From the NCBI GenBank assembly GCA_021781625.1, contig JAJXWL010000008.1, positions 1 through 25,704 on the forward strand: a stretch of 25,704 nt of DNA. Reading direction: 5' to 3'. This DNA is from a bacterium (GTDB taxonomy: Bacteria > Spirochaetota > Spirochaetia > JABEVK01). Shown one piece after another: positions 1 to 7,376 of the stretch (positions are counted from its first letter, which is position 1; each line of letters opens with the position of its first letter). The notes beneath the pieces were generated by a model. That model was not told the DNA's origin, did not search any database, and saw only the letters and a program-made list of their open reading frames with translations. Both the position numbers and the translations under genes were made by a program.

Positions 1-39
1 CGTGAAAATCAGAACGGCAAATAACCTGCGAAACGTCAT
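1..39 (-). CDS. 5' end of an exported protein, probably BamA (partial)
   Basis: Only 13 codons are inside the window: an ATG at 39 reading leftwards into MTFRRLFAVLIFT, then the window edge. It is preceded by a good Shine-Dalgarno (AAGGAGAG, about 4 bases before the ATG). Two arginines followed by a hydrophobic run look like the start of a Sec signal peptide. The ATG lies 15 bases after the tamB stop on the same strand, so it should be co-transcribed with tamB. In many diderms, including Treponema as I remember it, the gene next to tamB is bamA (outer-membrane beta-barrel assembly). The name is inferred from this context only. The signal peptide and the start are seen directly. Confidence 0.6.
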   Translation of the reverse strand, partial: MTFRRLFAVLIFT

Positions 40-54
40 GAACTCTCCTTCGTG

Positions 55-3000
55 TCAATAACTCCAATTCCAACTGAACGTTACGGTATTATCCGTGACA
101 AATAAACTTTGAACATGCTGAGGGACAATCGTCCAATTCAAGAGAAAGAACGGCGTCGTAAATTCCATCTGTATTTCGGGGTCCACTTGAAATCCTGTAG
201 TCTGTATACCACCCACGACAGGATTTTGATGAATATTGAGATCTCCCTGCAAAAAAAGCTTATCTCCTAAGTACTTACCAAAATACACCCTGGTATTATC
301 AAGGTAGCTTGATGTCGCTGAACTTGACTGCGTTAGGGCCTTCTCAAGAATCTGGGTTCTGATGGAAAAAAGATCCAACCCAAAGCTTTTTTTAACAGAT
401 TCTTCAAAAGGACGCAACAGGATGCCTGAGCCTAAATCCGAGGCTACCGAAAAAGCAGAATCTAGGGGCGTAGTAGAGCTTGCCACGGCCAAAGTGGTCC
501 CCAGGAGTTGTTGAAGCTCTTCGGGGGTGCGATACGGGATTGTGCTAAAAGTAGGTGAAAACTCACTCAAAGGCCCATCAGCCTTGAGAATAATGATCAC
601 AGGGCCTTCCGAATCACGAGTTTTTAGGTCCGCATGAACACTGAGATGAGGGTCAAAAGAGCTTTCGGACTCATGAAATGTTAGCTTTCCGTCCTGAATT
701 TGAAAAGTTTGTGAAACATAATTGATCTCGCCCGTTAAGAACTCGATCACACCCAACAGAGAAAGCTGAGAAGCCTGATCGTTGTAGCGAATTAGCAACT
801 TCTGTCCAGGCATAGCAGTCGCTTTAACCAAAGGTATATTAGGATCTGGCCAGACAAATTCTACCTTGCGCCCTGTTTTTATATGTAAATCCACATTCAG
901 GCCGTAGTTGCTTTCTGGGGTCTCTTGAACGGGAATCAGCCGCATCTCGGTGTTCTGAACCGTTAAATCCCCCCGTACGGTCATTGCATAAGCATCGCCA
1001 ATAAAGGAAAGCTCACCCGACGCCCAACCTTCTGCATCAATTCCTGTTAAAACATAGCGAGCTGGTATCCAAGAAAGCTCATCTGTTCGCACCGATAAAT
1101 TAAAGTGATCAATCGCGGCGTGGTCAAAGTGAAGAGTCCCGCCTACTAACCAACTTTGGCCTTTTGGTCCAACATTCACTTCTGGAATTGTAATCGTCTT
1201 GTCTCGAAACTCAATAGCTCCCGAGAACGGCCCCACTGTTTTTCGTAAAAAAGCGTTATTAAAGACAAAATTTTGAAGTTCCGCGTCGCCTGTAATGCTC
1301 GGATCAATCCAAGAGCCAAAAATGTTAACACTGCCAACCATGACTCCCTCGTGAATCCTCAACATATCGCTGTTCAGCCAAGGGGCAATTTCTTTGAGCG
1401 GCAACCGAAAACTGGTCACTTCTGTATGAAAATTCTGCGGACTCAACCGTCCTTCTGCGTTAAGGATTGTCCCTTGCGGTGACAAAATATGCACTTCATA
1501 ATGAGACAATCCTTGACCCTGCGCCTTAAAAATGCCATCTACGGAACTCAGACGCCAATTTTGACCATGAAGCTCTCCCTGAAAAACTCCTGACGGAAAA
1601 TGAAGTCCCCCTAACTGCGCATTTGACCATTGATAGGTTGTTTCAAGTTGCAAGGTCTGGTTTTCCCCCTTCCACCGCCCTTGGTTAACGCCTTGCCACG
1701 TCCATTTTTTTCCTGCTACAGATACCGATTGATGAGAAACCCAAGTCCATTCTTTTTTTTGCCAGTCGAGAGAAAGTCGCCCATCAGAAATGCTACCGCC
1801 TCCCCAGGAGCCTTTGAAACCATGAATCTCCCCATGTGATAAAGTTCCCGACAGCCCACACGATACGGCAACAGGGTCATTCCCATAAAAAAATTTCTCA
1901 GAAGCTATGACAGCATTCCAGCTGACACCGTCGGTCTTGGTCCAGACAAAATTTCCCTGACCTTGCCAGGTTCCTTGCCAAGGCGCAGGGAGAAACCGTT
2001 GCACAGGGGAATGACGCCACTTGGCATCCACATTGATAACCTCGCCCCATAGCCAGTTAACCTGAATATGCTCGGATTCCCCTTCGGGCGAGGTGATTCT
2101 CAATTCTGCGCGCCAAGGGACCGAGAGCTTTCCCCACGACAGCGCCAGACTTCCTTGCCGAACCCCCCAGAGATCTGACCAACGCAGAATATGGATGGCA
2201 AGACGATGGTCCTCGAGACCTGCGTACCAATTTACCGTAAAGGGGGCTTTCCCCAGGGGATAGAAACCTTGCCAAGTGCCGTCATAGAAGCCTCCCGATA
2301 AATTCGTTCCTTGCTGTGATAAGCTACCTTGAAAGGATAGAGAACCTCCACCCGGCAAAGGGAATCGTTGAACTTGAACAGAAGCTAACCAAGCTTCGGG
2401 TGTTCCTTCCCAGACTCCCGATATTCCCGAGCTTCCCCCTAAAATAAACCGACGTAATGAAGGCCAGTATTCTCCCTGTAAATCAAAATGCTTTTGATAA
2501 AGATCCCAGTCCGATCGAAGAGAAATATGATCTTTTTTTTGAAAATCGACCGAAAGATCGCCTGAAAAAGGAAAATTATCCCATTGTCCTGTAACCTGCG
2601 AAACTTTGAGAAGACGCTTTTGAAAAGCAAAATTAAAGCTAACGTTTCGTCGAGGATTTTTGATATCGACTAACTTCCAAAGTGAGGGCGTGGCTTCGAG
2701 GCCTTCAGAGGATGAACGAACCAAACCACTCGAACTGACTTGCCAGCCAGAAAGTGCATTCACCAACGCGGCGTCTAGAGCGACAGGGCCAGCTTGTGAA
2801 GCCACCCCTGCTAACGGGAGGTTGCCTACACTATAGGCGACTGCAAATGAAGAAGCTTTCAAAGACACTGTTCCCGATAAGCCTAAAGAAAATTCAGGAT
2901 AATCCTTCCAACCCGAATTTATTAAAAATGCTACCTGTTGACCTTTAAAATCAAAACGGCCATGGGGCTTGTTGAATTGAAGACGGTTCCATAACCAGTG

Positions 3001-4218
3001 TTTACCCTGAAAAGTACAGTAATCCTCTTGCCGTTGTAAAACCGTTTCACCGTTAAAAGTCCCCAAACCAGGAAAATTCCAGTGTTTTACCGTCAAAATT
3101 CCCTGTGGTAATTTTGACTTGACAAGAATATCCCCCTGAAAGCCAAGGGCCCCATGAAGAGTGTCAAATTCAAACTGCTTGACACGAATAACCCGTGAGT
3201 CCGCTTGAATATCTGCTGTTGCTGAGCTTTGGTCGGGAAATAAATCTCGCGAAAATAGGGCCTGTCCTTTTAGGTTTGCTTGCCAAAATTGAGTTAAAGG
3301 ATTCCAATCAAGTGCGACTTTGCCAGTCCAAGTCGTCGCAAGCCACCGATTAACAGCAAGTGAGTTTTTCCAATGAAGCCACTGCAAAAATTGATAGTGA
3401 TCAGTGGTCATTTGTGCCTTGATTCCTTGATGATCCCAAAGAACCGACAAATCCAACGCCTGTTGATCTTGTGTTTTTGAAATCAAGACCTTAGTGGGCG
3501 TCCTTTCAAGCTGAAACCCAAAAGCGCCCAAATCAAACAAATTGGTGGACAGTGTGTCGGCATGAGCCTTGATTACCCAATCTTGAAATTGGTTATCGAC
3601 GTGAAGTACCCCTTGTAAAGATGTTGTTCCTGACGATAGCCCATATACAGCTTTGACTAAATGGCCCTCTAAAGCTGTTCGAAAAATCATTTGCCACTCA
3701 TTAGCCTGGCGCTTCAATGTTAAAAACCCATTGACAGTGCTAAAATGTCCTACAGGGGTGGTTATATCGGCCGACATGTTAAATATCTCTATGGGAGGAG
3801 GGGCTTGGGCTTTGGTGTCCGTCAGCAAATGTTCTCCATTTGCTAAAAATTTAGCATCTTTTTGTGTATCAAGCTGAACCCGTGAATTGATAATTTGTAA
3901 TCGGGCAATCGCGTTTTCCTCATGCCCTTGAAAAATGGCCAACCAATTCCAATAGACTCGAATTCCTGACGCATAAAAAATATCCCGACCGTTAGCCCTG
4001 ATCTTGACATCATGAAAATCAAGGTATTCAAAAATGTTGGAAGATAAATGCCCATAAGAAATCGTTGCGTCCAAAGATTTTTGCAACGCTGATAAAAGTG
4101 CCTTCTTTTGGTTTTGCCAAAACGCATCCCCACCTAATGGAATTAATGTTGCCAAGAGCCAAGCCAGTGCAACGAGTATCGGTGTCTGTAAGGTTTTCCA
4201 GTTCCAACGCCATCTCAT
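55..4218 (-). CDS. tamB: TamB-family inner-membrane-anchored translocation/assembly (AsmA-like) protein
   Basis: A 1387-residue protein with one N-terminal membrane helix (about residues 13-30), then a very long stretch rich in alternating beta-strand sequence, as in TamB/AsmA-like proteins. The last 200 or so residues match the conserved TamB (DUF490) end: a segment around SYLDNTRVYFGKYLGDKLFL and an aromatic C-terminus (NWSY). TamB spans the periplasm as a hydrophobic-groove beta-taco. It works with TamA or BamA in outer-membrane protein insertion and is proposed to carry phospholipids between membranes. The start follows the TonB-like gene by 10 bases with a weak GATGAG ribosome site; a second in-frame-looking ATG five bases on is out of frame. 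Length is typical of the family (about 1260-1500 aa). Antisense frames inside it are compositional shadows. Confidence 0.9.
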   Translation of the reverse strand: MRWRWNWKTLQTPILVALAWLLATLIPLGGDAFWQNQKKALLSALQKSLDATISYGHLSSNIFEYLDFHDVKIRANGRDIFYASGIRVYWNWLAIFQGHEENAIARLQIINSRVQLDTQKDAKFLANGEHLLTDTKAQAPPPIEIFNMSADITTPVGHFSTVNGFLTLKRQANEWQMIFRTALEGHLVKAVYGLSSGTTSLQGVLHVDNQFQDWVIKAHADTLSTNLFDLGAFGFQLERTPTKVLISKTQDQQALDLSVLWDHQGIKAQMTTDHYQFLQWLHWKNSLAVNRWLATTWTGKVALDWNPLTQFWQANLKGQALFSRDLFPDQSSATADIQADSRVIRVKQFEFDTLHGALGFQGDILVKSKLPQGILTVKHWNFPGLGTFNGETVLQRQEDYCTFQGKHWLWNRLQFNKPHGRFDFKGQQVAFLINSGWKDYPEFSLGLSGTVSLKASSFAVAYSVGNLPLAGVASQAGPVALDAALVNALSGWQVSSSGLVRSSSEGLEATPSLWKLVDIKNPRRNVSFNFAFQKRLLKVSQVTGQWDNFPFSGDLSVDFQKKDHISLRSDWDLYQKHFDLQGEYWPSLRRFILGGSSGISGVWEGTPEAWLASVQVQRFPLPGGGSLSFQGSLSQQGTNLSGGFYDGTWQGFYPLGKAPFTVNWYAGLEDHRLAIHILRWSDLWGVRQGSLALSWGKLSVPWRAELRITSPEGESEHIQVNWLWGEVINVDAKWRHSPVQRFLPAPWQGTWQGQGNFVWTKTDGVSWNAVIASEKFFYGNDPVAVSCGLSGTLSHGEIHGFKGSWGGGSISDGRLSLDWQKKEWTWVSHQSVSVAGKKWTWQGVNQGRWKGENQTLQLETTYQWSNAQLGGLHFPSGVFQGELHGQNWRLSSVDGIFKAQGQGLSHYEVHILSPQGTILNAEGRLSPQNFHTEVTSFRLPLKEIAPWLNSDMLRIHEGVMVGSVNIFGSWIDPSITGDAELQNFVFNNAFLRKTVGPFSGAIEFRDKTITIPEVNVGPKGQSWLVGGTLHFDHAAIDHFNLSVRTDELSWIPARYVLTGIDAEGWASGELSFIGDAYAMTVRGDLTVQNTEMRLIPVQETPESNYGLNVDLHIKTGRKVEFVWPDPNIPLVKATAMPGQKLLIRYNDQASQLSLLGVIEFLTGEINYVSQTFQIQDGKLTFHESESSFDPHLSVHADLKTRDSEGPVIIILKADGPLSEFSPTFSTIPYRTPEELQQLLGTTLAVASSTTPLDSAFSVASDLGSGILLRPFEESVKKSFGLDLFSIRTQILEKALTQSSSATSSYLDNTRVYFGKYLGDKLFLQGDLNIHQNPVVGGIQTTGFQVDPEIQMEFTTPFFLLNWTIVPQHVQSLFVTDNTVTFSWNWSY

Positions 4219-4228
4219 GCTTAACTCA

Positions 4229-4873
4229 TCAATCTGGACTCACAGCTTTTAACTTGAGAACCCAGTGAATCTGATAACTTTTGCCGGTTTCTGAGGCCGG
4301 AAAACCCTGACGAGCCAACCAAGCACCAAGCCAACTATCAAGACGAGGATGTGCTGTTTCTAAGCCCAAGATGCGAGACGGAGAACCTCCCTGAGGAGGA
4401 ATCCACAAAGTCAGGTGCCAGGTAATTTCTCCTTCTGGAATATGTTGCGGAGGAATGGGTGGTAAAAGGGATGGAGCCGACCCTCCCCCTGAGGTCCAAA
4501 CTTTTGCCGACGCCGATTGTGTCGAGGCACTTTCCCCTAACAAATCCTCTGCAGAAGCCTCTTGTTCTGGAAAACTTGGCGGTGGAAGCTTTTCAGGCGT
4601 GGACGACTTTGGTTGGGGTTCACCCCTTAAGGAGTGCCAATGAGCACGGACAACAGGTTGTGGTGATACAACTCGAGGAGCCCTGGGGGGAGTAGGATGC
4701 GGAGCTTCGCCCCTTTCTAGGACACCTCCGCTGGGTGCTGGTCCACTAGCTAGGTACAAACTCACAGAGGGCGGCGGCAATCTGTTTGCCGGCCAAAAAA
4801 TCAGAACCAACACGAGAATGATGAGGTGAAATAGGAGCGATAGGCCCCAAAAAAGGAGGCTTACGCCTCTCAT
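4229..4873 (-). CDS. TonB/TolA-like energy-transducer protein
   Basis: A 214-residue protein. It has an N-terminal membrane helix (about residues 5-27, ending FWPANRL), a long proline/serine-rich linker (about 30-140, with PPP, PPR and PPIPPQ runs), and a compact C-terminal part (about 145-214) with alternating strands (ITWHLTLWIP and YQIHWVLKL). This is the TonB/TolA plan: anchored in the inner membrane, it crosses the periplasm and passes ExbB/ExbD motor energy to an outer-membrane partner. Its ATG overlaps the exbD stop by four bases (ATGA), and tamB follows after 10 bases. The C-terminal sequence is too divergent for me to choose TonB over TolA. No classic TonB YP motif is obvious. Confidence 0.7.
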   Translation of the reverse strand: MRGVSLLFWGLSLLFHLIILVLVLIFWPANRLPPPSVSLYLASGPAPSGGVLERGEAPHPTPPRAPRVVSPQPVVRAHWHSLRGEPQPKSSTPEKLPPPSFPEQEASAEDLLGESASTQSASAKVWTSGGGSAPSLLPPIPPQHIPEGEITWHLTLWIPPQGGSPSRILGLETAHPRLDSWLGAWLARQGFPASETGKSYQIHWVLKLKAVSPD

Positions 4874-5280
4874 TCCCGGCTTCCTTTCCTTGTTAACAGC
4901 GAAATATCGGTGATACCTCTCTGCCTCAGTGCATCCATCACTTGAACCAAAAGACTATATGATATTTCTTCATCCCCCTGAAGAAAAACGCGCCAATTTC
5001 CAGAATGACCTTTAAGCTGTTGATCCAAAACGGCATTTAATCCGTCTAAAGAAGTCACTTGCCCTCCCACCAAAAGCGAACCATTGCGCAACACCGAAAC
5101 TGTCAGTGAGTCATTACGAACACTTCGTCCAGTTTGTGCTTGTGGCAAGGTAACATCGACAGCAAAGCGGATCTGAAAACTTATACTCAAGATAAAGCTG
5201 ATCAAGACTAAAAGGACGTCGATAAATGGGGTAAGTAAAAGCCACGTCGGCTGCCGGTGAGAGCGCCGTAGTTTATTCAC
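4870..5280 (-). CDS. exbD: ExbD/TolR biopolymer transport protein
   Basis: A 136-residue ExbD/TolR-family protein, part of the proton-driven ExbBD or TolQR motor. Near the N-terminus is the family signature LLLTPFIDVLLVLISFIL; the aspartate (residue 21) is the expected proton-carrying residue in the single membrane helix. The rest is a periplasmic domain (from about residue 40) ending in a typical ITDISLLTRKG strand. I chose the GTG at 5280 rather than a start further upstream. It has GGAGGA 8 bases before it, overlaps the exbB stop by only 8 bases, and gives the normal family length. The longer version would put a run of exbB-overlapping, non-family sequence in front. Its stop overlaps the start of the TonB-like gene. 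Confidence 0.88.
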   Translation of the reverse strand: MNKLRRSHRQPTWLLLTPFIDVLLVLISFILSISFQIRFAVDVTLPQAQTGRSVRNDSLTVSVLRNGSLLVGGQVTSLDGLNAVLDQQLKGHSGNWRVFLQGDEEISYSLLVQVMDALRQRGITDISLLTRKGSRE

Positions 5281-5830
5281 GTCGAGGCTCCTCCAAGACG
5301 TCCAACAGAGTTTCAAGCTGACTTGCCATTCGGTCCGCTCGCCGCTGAAAAACCGCATGAAAACCTAAACAAGGTACAGCGGCCATTAGTCCCAACGCCG
5401 TTGCGATCAAAGACTGAGCGATGCCCCCTGCCAAGGCGGCAGGATCAGCACCACCACCAGCGCGGAGTGCTAAGAACGCAAGAATCATCCCTGTTACGGT
5501 ACCAAATAATCCTAAGAGTGTGGCGACATTGGCAAGAATGGGCAAATACGCAATCCGATCTTCGTAGCGACTTAATTCTGTTTGTGCACAACGTTTTCGT
5601 TGAGCGGGTGAAACTTCGAGGACAAGCGCCACAGGGTGCCGGGGGGCAAGCCCCTCAGTGACGTAGGCATACCCTAATTGACATTGCTCTAGGAGTCTTT
5701 CAAAGTGAACGTCCGAAAGCGGCTTATGAATAGCCGTCTGGAGGGCTTTTTGCAAAATGAGAGCCACGGCATAGACAGACACGGCAAGAATAGGAATGAG
5801 AAAGAAGAAGGAGGCGGGGTTGAGGCTCAT
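5273..5830 (-). CDS. exbB: ExbB/TolQ/MotA-family proton channel protein
   Basis: A 185-residue protein of the MotA/TolQ/ExbB family, which forms the pentameric stator around the ExbD helix. Three membrane segments are visible: about residues 8-30 (FFFLIPILAVSVYAVALIL); a second containing ANVATLLGLFGTVTGMILAF, the strongest family signature; and a third containing GGIAQSLIATALGLMAAVP. The cytoplasmic loop between helices 1 and 2 is basic and charged, as expected. The ATG overlaps the stop of the small upstream gene (ATGA) and the stop overlaps the exbD GTG, so the genes are translationally coupled. It is shorter than E. coli ExbB (244 aa) but complete. Confidence 0.9.
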   Translation of the reverse strand: MSLNPASFFFLIPILAVSVYAVALILQKALQTAIHKPLSDVHFERLLEQCQLGYAYVTEGLAPRHPVALVLEVSPAQRKRCAQTELSRYEDRIAYLPILANVATLLGLFGTVTGMILAFLALRAGGGADPAALAGGIAQSLIATALGLMAAVPCLGFHAVFQRRADRMASQLETLLDVLEEPRRE

Positions 5831-6048
5831 GGGTTCTCCGGTTCAGGCAAGGGACGAAGGGAGCCTTCCAACGGAATCCACCCCTTTGGTTGAAGCTTGA
5901 CCATTTGATCCGGCCAAATTTCAGGCAAAGGAGGAGGAAGAAGTAAAACTTCCTTCATCACGCGAATTTCGGTAATACCAGAGGGAAAACTCCAGCTCAC
6001 CAGAAAAGGAAACAGAATCAGCATCAGAATTAAGAAAAATCGCGACAC
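5827..6048 (-). CDS. small membrane-anchored proline-rich protein, first gene of the exb operon
   Basis: A 73-residue protein of unknown function. It has an N-terminal hydrophobic helix (SRFFLILMLILFPFLVSW) followed by a short exposed tail that becomes proline-rich (LLLPPPLPEIWP, then LRPLPEPENP). The plan resembles a very small TonB or TolA linker, or an accessory subunit of the motor. Its stop overlaps the exbB start (ATGA), which argues for real, coupled translation. The frame stays open to 6165, but that would overlap thymidylate kinase on the other strand. I therefore take the GTG at 6048, which sits exactly 6 bases after a perfect TATAAT; the ATG at residue 9 would cut into the helix. 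I cannot name a family. Confidence 0.6.
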   Translation of the reverse strand: MSRFFLILMLILFPFLVSWSFPSGITEIRVMKEVLLLPPPLPEIWPDQMVKLQPKGWIPLEGSLRPLPEPENP

Positions 6049-6054
6049 AAGGAG

Positions 6055-6062
6055 ATTATACA
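6055..6062. promoter_or_regulatory. overlapping divergent -10 elements between the exb operon and tmk
   Basis: On the minus strand a perfect TATAAT (6060-6055) ends 6 bases before the GTG of the small exb-operon gene. On the plus strand TATACA (6057-6062, weaker) ends 6 bases before the tmk ATG. The two start codons are only 20 bases apart. Neither direction has a convincing -35 (minus strand TTTTTT at 17 bases). AAGGAG at 6049-6054 is 14 bases from the tmk ATG, too far for a normal Shine-Dalgarno site. Confidence 0.45.
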
Positions 6063-6068
6063 AGAAAA

Positions 6069-6698
6069 ATGACAGAAAAAAAAAGGGATATTTGGAAAGG
6101 CTTTTTCGTTCTTGAAGGCATGGACGGTTCGGGAACCACAACCCAGCTGGAACTCTGTCGGACAAGGGCTCAACAAGAAAACCTCACGTTAGACTGTGAG
6201 GCAGAACCGACACCAGGAGTCATCGGAACCCTCTTAAGAAGGTTTCTGCGACATGAACTGGAGGGTTCTGCCCAAACCTTGGCTTGGTTATTCGCCGCCG
6301 ATCGCCAAGAGCACCTTTTTGCGAGAACAGGGATTCAACACCGCCTCACAGAAGGTCGAAAAATACTCACCGACCGCTACTGGTTCTCATCAATGGCTTA
6401 CCAAAGTCTAGACCTCCCCTGGGACCACGTTTGGTCTCTTCAAGCGCCCTTTCCGCTACCGGAAGCGATCTTCTTTTTAGATGTCGACACAGAAACGGCA
6501 GCCGCTCGACGCGACCAAAGGGCCTTGGCTGAAGAACTCTTTGAAAAAGCAACCCTGCAAGAACGAATTAGGGCAGGATACCATCGAGTCTGGGAGCAAC
6601 TTAAACAAGAGTCTCTAGAATCAGAAATTATCCTCATTGATGGCCGAAAACCAAAATCTGAAATTCACGAAGAAATTTGGGAACGGCTTTGCCGATAA
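6069..6698 (+). CDS. tmk: thymidylate kinase (dTMP kinase) with a variant P-loop
   Basis: A 209-residue thymidylate kinase, phosphorylating dTMP to dTDP with ATP for DNA synthesis. The N-terminal strand and P-loop read FFVLEGMDGSGTTTQ (residues 12-26), aligning with the family's EGxDGSGKTTQ. The P-loop lysine is replaced by threonine (T23). The dTMP-site DRY motif is present (D102-R103-Y104, followed by SSMAYQ), as is the strand IFFLDVDTETAAARR leading into the lid. Length is normal. The ATG leaves only about 10 residues before the first conserved strand. There is no usable ribosome site, so it may be leaderless. From memory, spirochaete enzymes share the GSGT form of the loop, so it may be lineage-typical rather than dead. 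Confidence 0.85.
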   Translation: MTEKKRDIWKGFFVLEGMDGSGTTTQLELCRTRAQQENLTLDCEAEPTPGVIGTLLRRFLRHELEGSAQTLAWLFAADRQEHLFARTGIQHRLTEGRKILTDRYWFSSMAYQSLDLPWDHVWSLQAPFPLPEAIFFLDVDTETAAARRDQRALAEELFEKATLQERIRAGYHRVWEQLKQESLESEIILIDGRKPKSEIHEEIWERLCR

Positions 6699-6717
6699 GA
6701 AAAGTGTGCCGATAAGA
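6691..6717 (+). repeat. 10-base direct repeat across the tmk stop
   Basis: GCCGATAAGA occurs at 6691-6700 and again at 6708-6717, a 17-base period. The first copy contains the tmk stop codon and the second runs towards the ribosome site (AGAGAAG) of the next gene. It looks like a small local duplication with no evident function. Confidence 0.5.
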
Positions 6718-6722
6718 GAAGA

Positions 6723-7322
6723 ATGAAACGCCTGTTTTGGGTTTTCGCCTTGGTTTTGGCCTCTGCGACACCGGCATTGGCCTATAAGATCTTATATGCA
6801 GAACAGTGGTACCAGCTCTTTCATGAACACTTGTATCAGTACCCCGACGACTGCATGGAAAACATTTGGTACCTGGAGCAAGCCAGAAAAGCGGATTTTG
6901 CCAACCCCCTCAATGCCTTAACAAGAATTACCAACAAGACACAATGGGCCCTCTACCGAGACCTTTTTATGATGCATGTTGATATTCTTCTCATTCAGCA
7001 GTACCTGCAACTTGGGCATGATTTTGACAAAGACCATGCCTATTTCTTTAATTACCCTTGGAAAGCGGCCAACCTCGACAGCCTGAAAACGGCCGAAAAG
7101 GTCTACAAAGTTGCTTTTGGTTACTGGGATGATGCCGTACGATGGGCAGAAAAAGCTAAAAAATACCCTTTTATTGAACTTGACAACATTCAGTTCTGGA
7201 GCGACGAGGCTTGGCGAATCCAAACCGGCGATTTAAATTACCACGCCATTATTCAACGTCAACTTGATCACTTGCAAAAGGTTCGACAAGAATTCGAAGC
7301 CATGGGACCAAAAACTTACTAG
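6723..7322 (+). CDS. exported protein of unknown function (spirochaete-like conserved hypothetical)
   Basis: A 199-residue protein with a clear Sec signal peptide (MKRLFWVFALVLASATPALA, cleavage expected after ALA at residue 20). The mature part has no cysteine pair and no lipobox. It is strongly helical and very rich in tyrosine, tryptophan and histidine (YAEQWYQLFHEHLYQYPDD and further WY, YYW-like pairs), with a TPR-like look in EKVYKVAFGYWDDAVRWAEKA. It is probably soluble and periplasmic. It follows tmk by 24 bases with an AGAGAAG ribosome site, so the two may be co-transcribed. I recall similar proteins in Treponema but cannot verify this, and I know of no assigned function. Confidence 0.75.
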   Translation: MKRLFWVFALVLASATPALAYKILYAEQWYQLFHEHLYQYPDDCMENIWYLEQARKADFANPLNALTRITNKTQWALYRDLFMMHVDILLIQQYLQLGHDFDKDHAYFFNYPWKAANLDSLKTAEKVYKVAFGYWDDAVRWAEKAKKYPFIELDNIQFWSDEAWRIQTGDLNYHAIIQRQLDHLQKVRQEFEAMGPKTY

Positions 7323-7330
7323 GTAGCCTC

Positions 7331-7359
7331 CTGACACCCCGATGACATCACAGTATACT
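7331..7359 (+). promoter_or_regulatory. sigma70-type promoter for the AAA+ ATPase gene
   Basis: CTGACA at 7331-7336, a 17-base spacer, then TATACT at 7354-7359; each is one base from consensus. Initiation is expected near 7366, leaving a leader of about 11 bases that is almost entirely a purine-rich ribosome site (GGGAGGGGG, 7367-7375) before the ATG at 7377. It is the best-scoring promoter here with a conventional leader. Confidence 0.6.
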
Positions 7360-7376
7360 AGGGTGCGGGAGGGGGA

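Noticed and set aside
1273..4268. Several open frames of 60-96 codons antisense or out of frame to tamB and the TonB-like gene
   Set aside because: They track the main gene's codon structure, have no ribosome sites or recognisable domains, and overlap each other; they are shadows.
5281..5358. Upstream extension of exbD to a start at 5358
   Set aside because: The added 26 residues overlap exbB deeply, do not resemble ExbD N-termini, and a GTG with GGAGGA in front lies at 5280.
6049..6165. Longer form of the small exb-operon gene reaching 6165
   Set aside because: It would run antisense through the tmk start and P-loop region; the GTG at 6048 follows a TATAAT directly and gives a sensible N-terminal helix.
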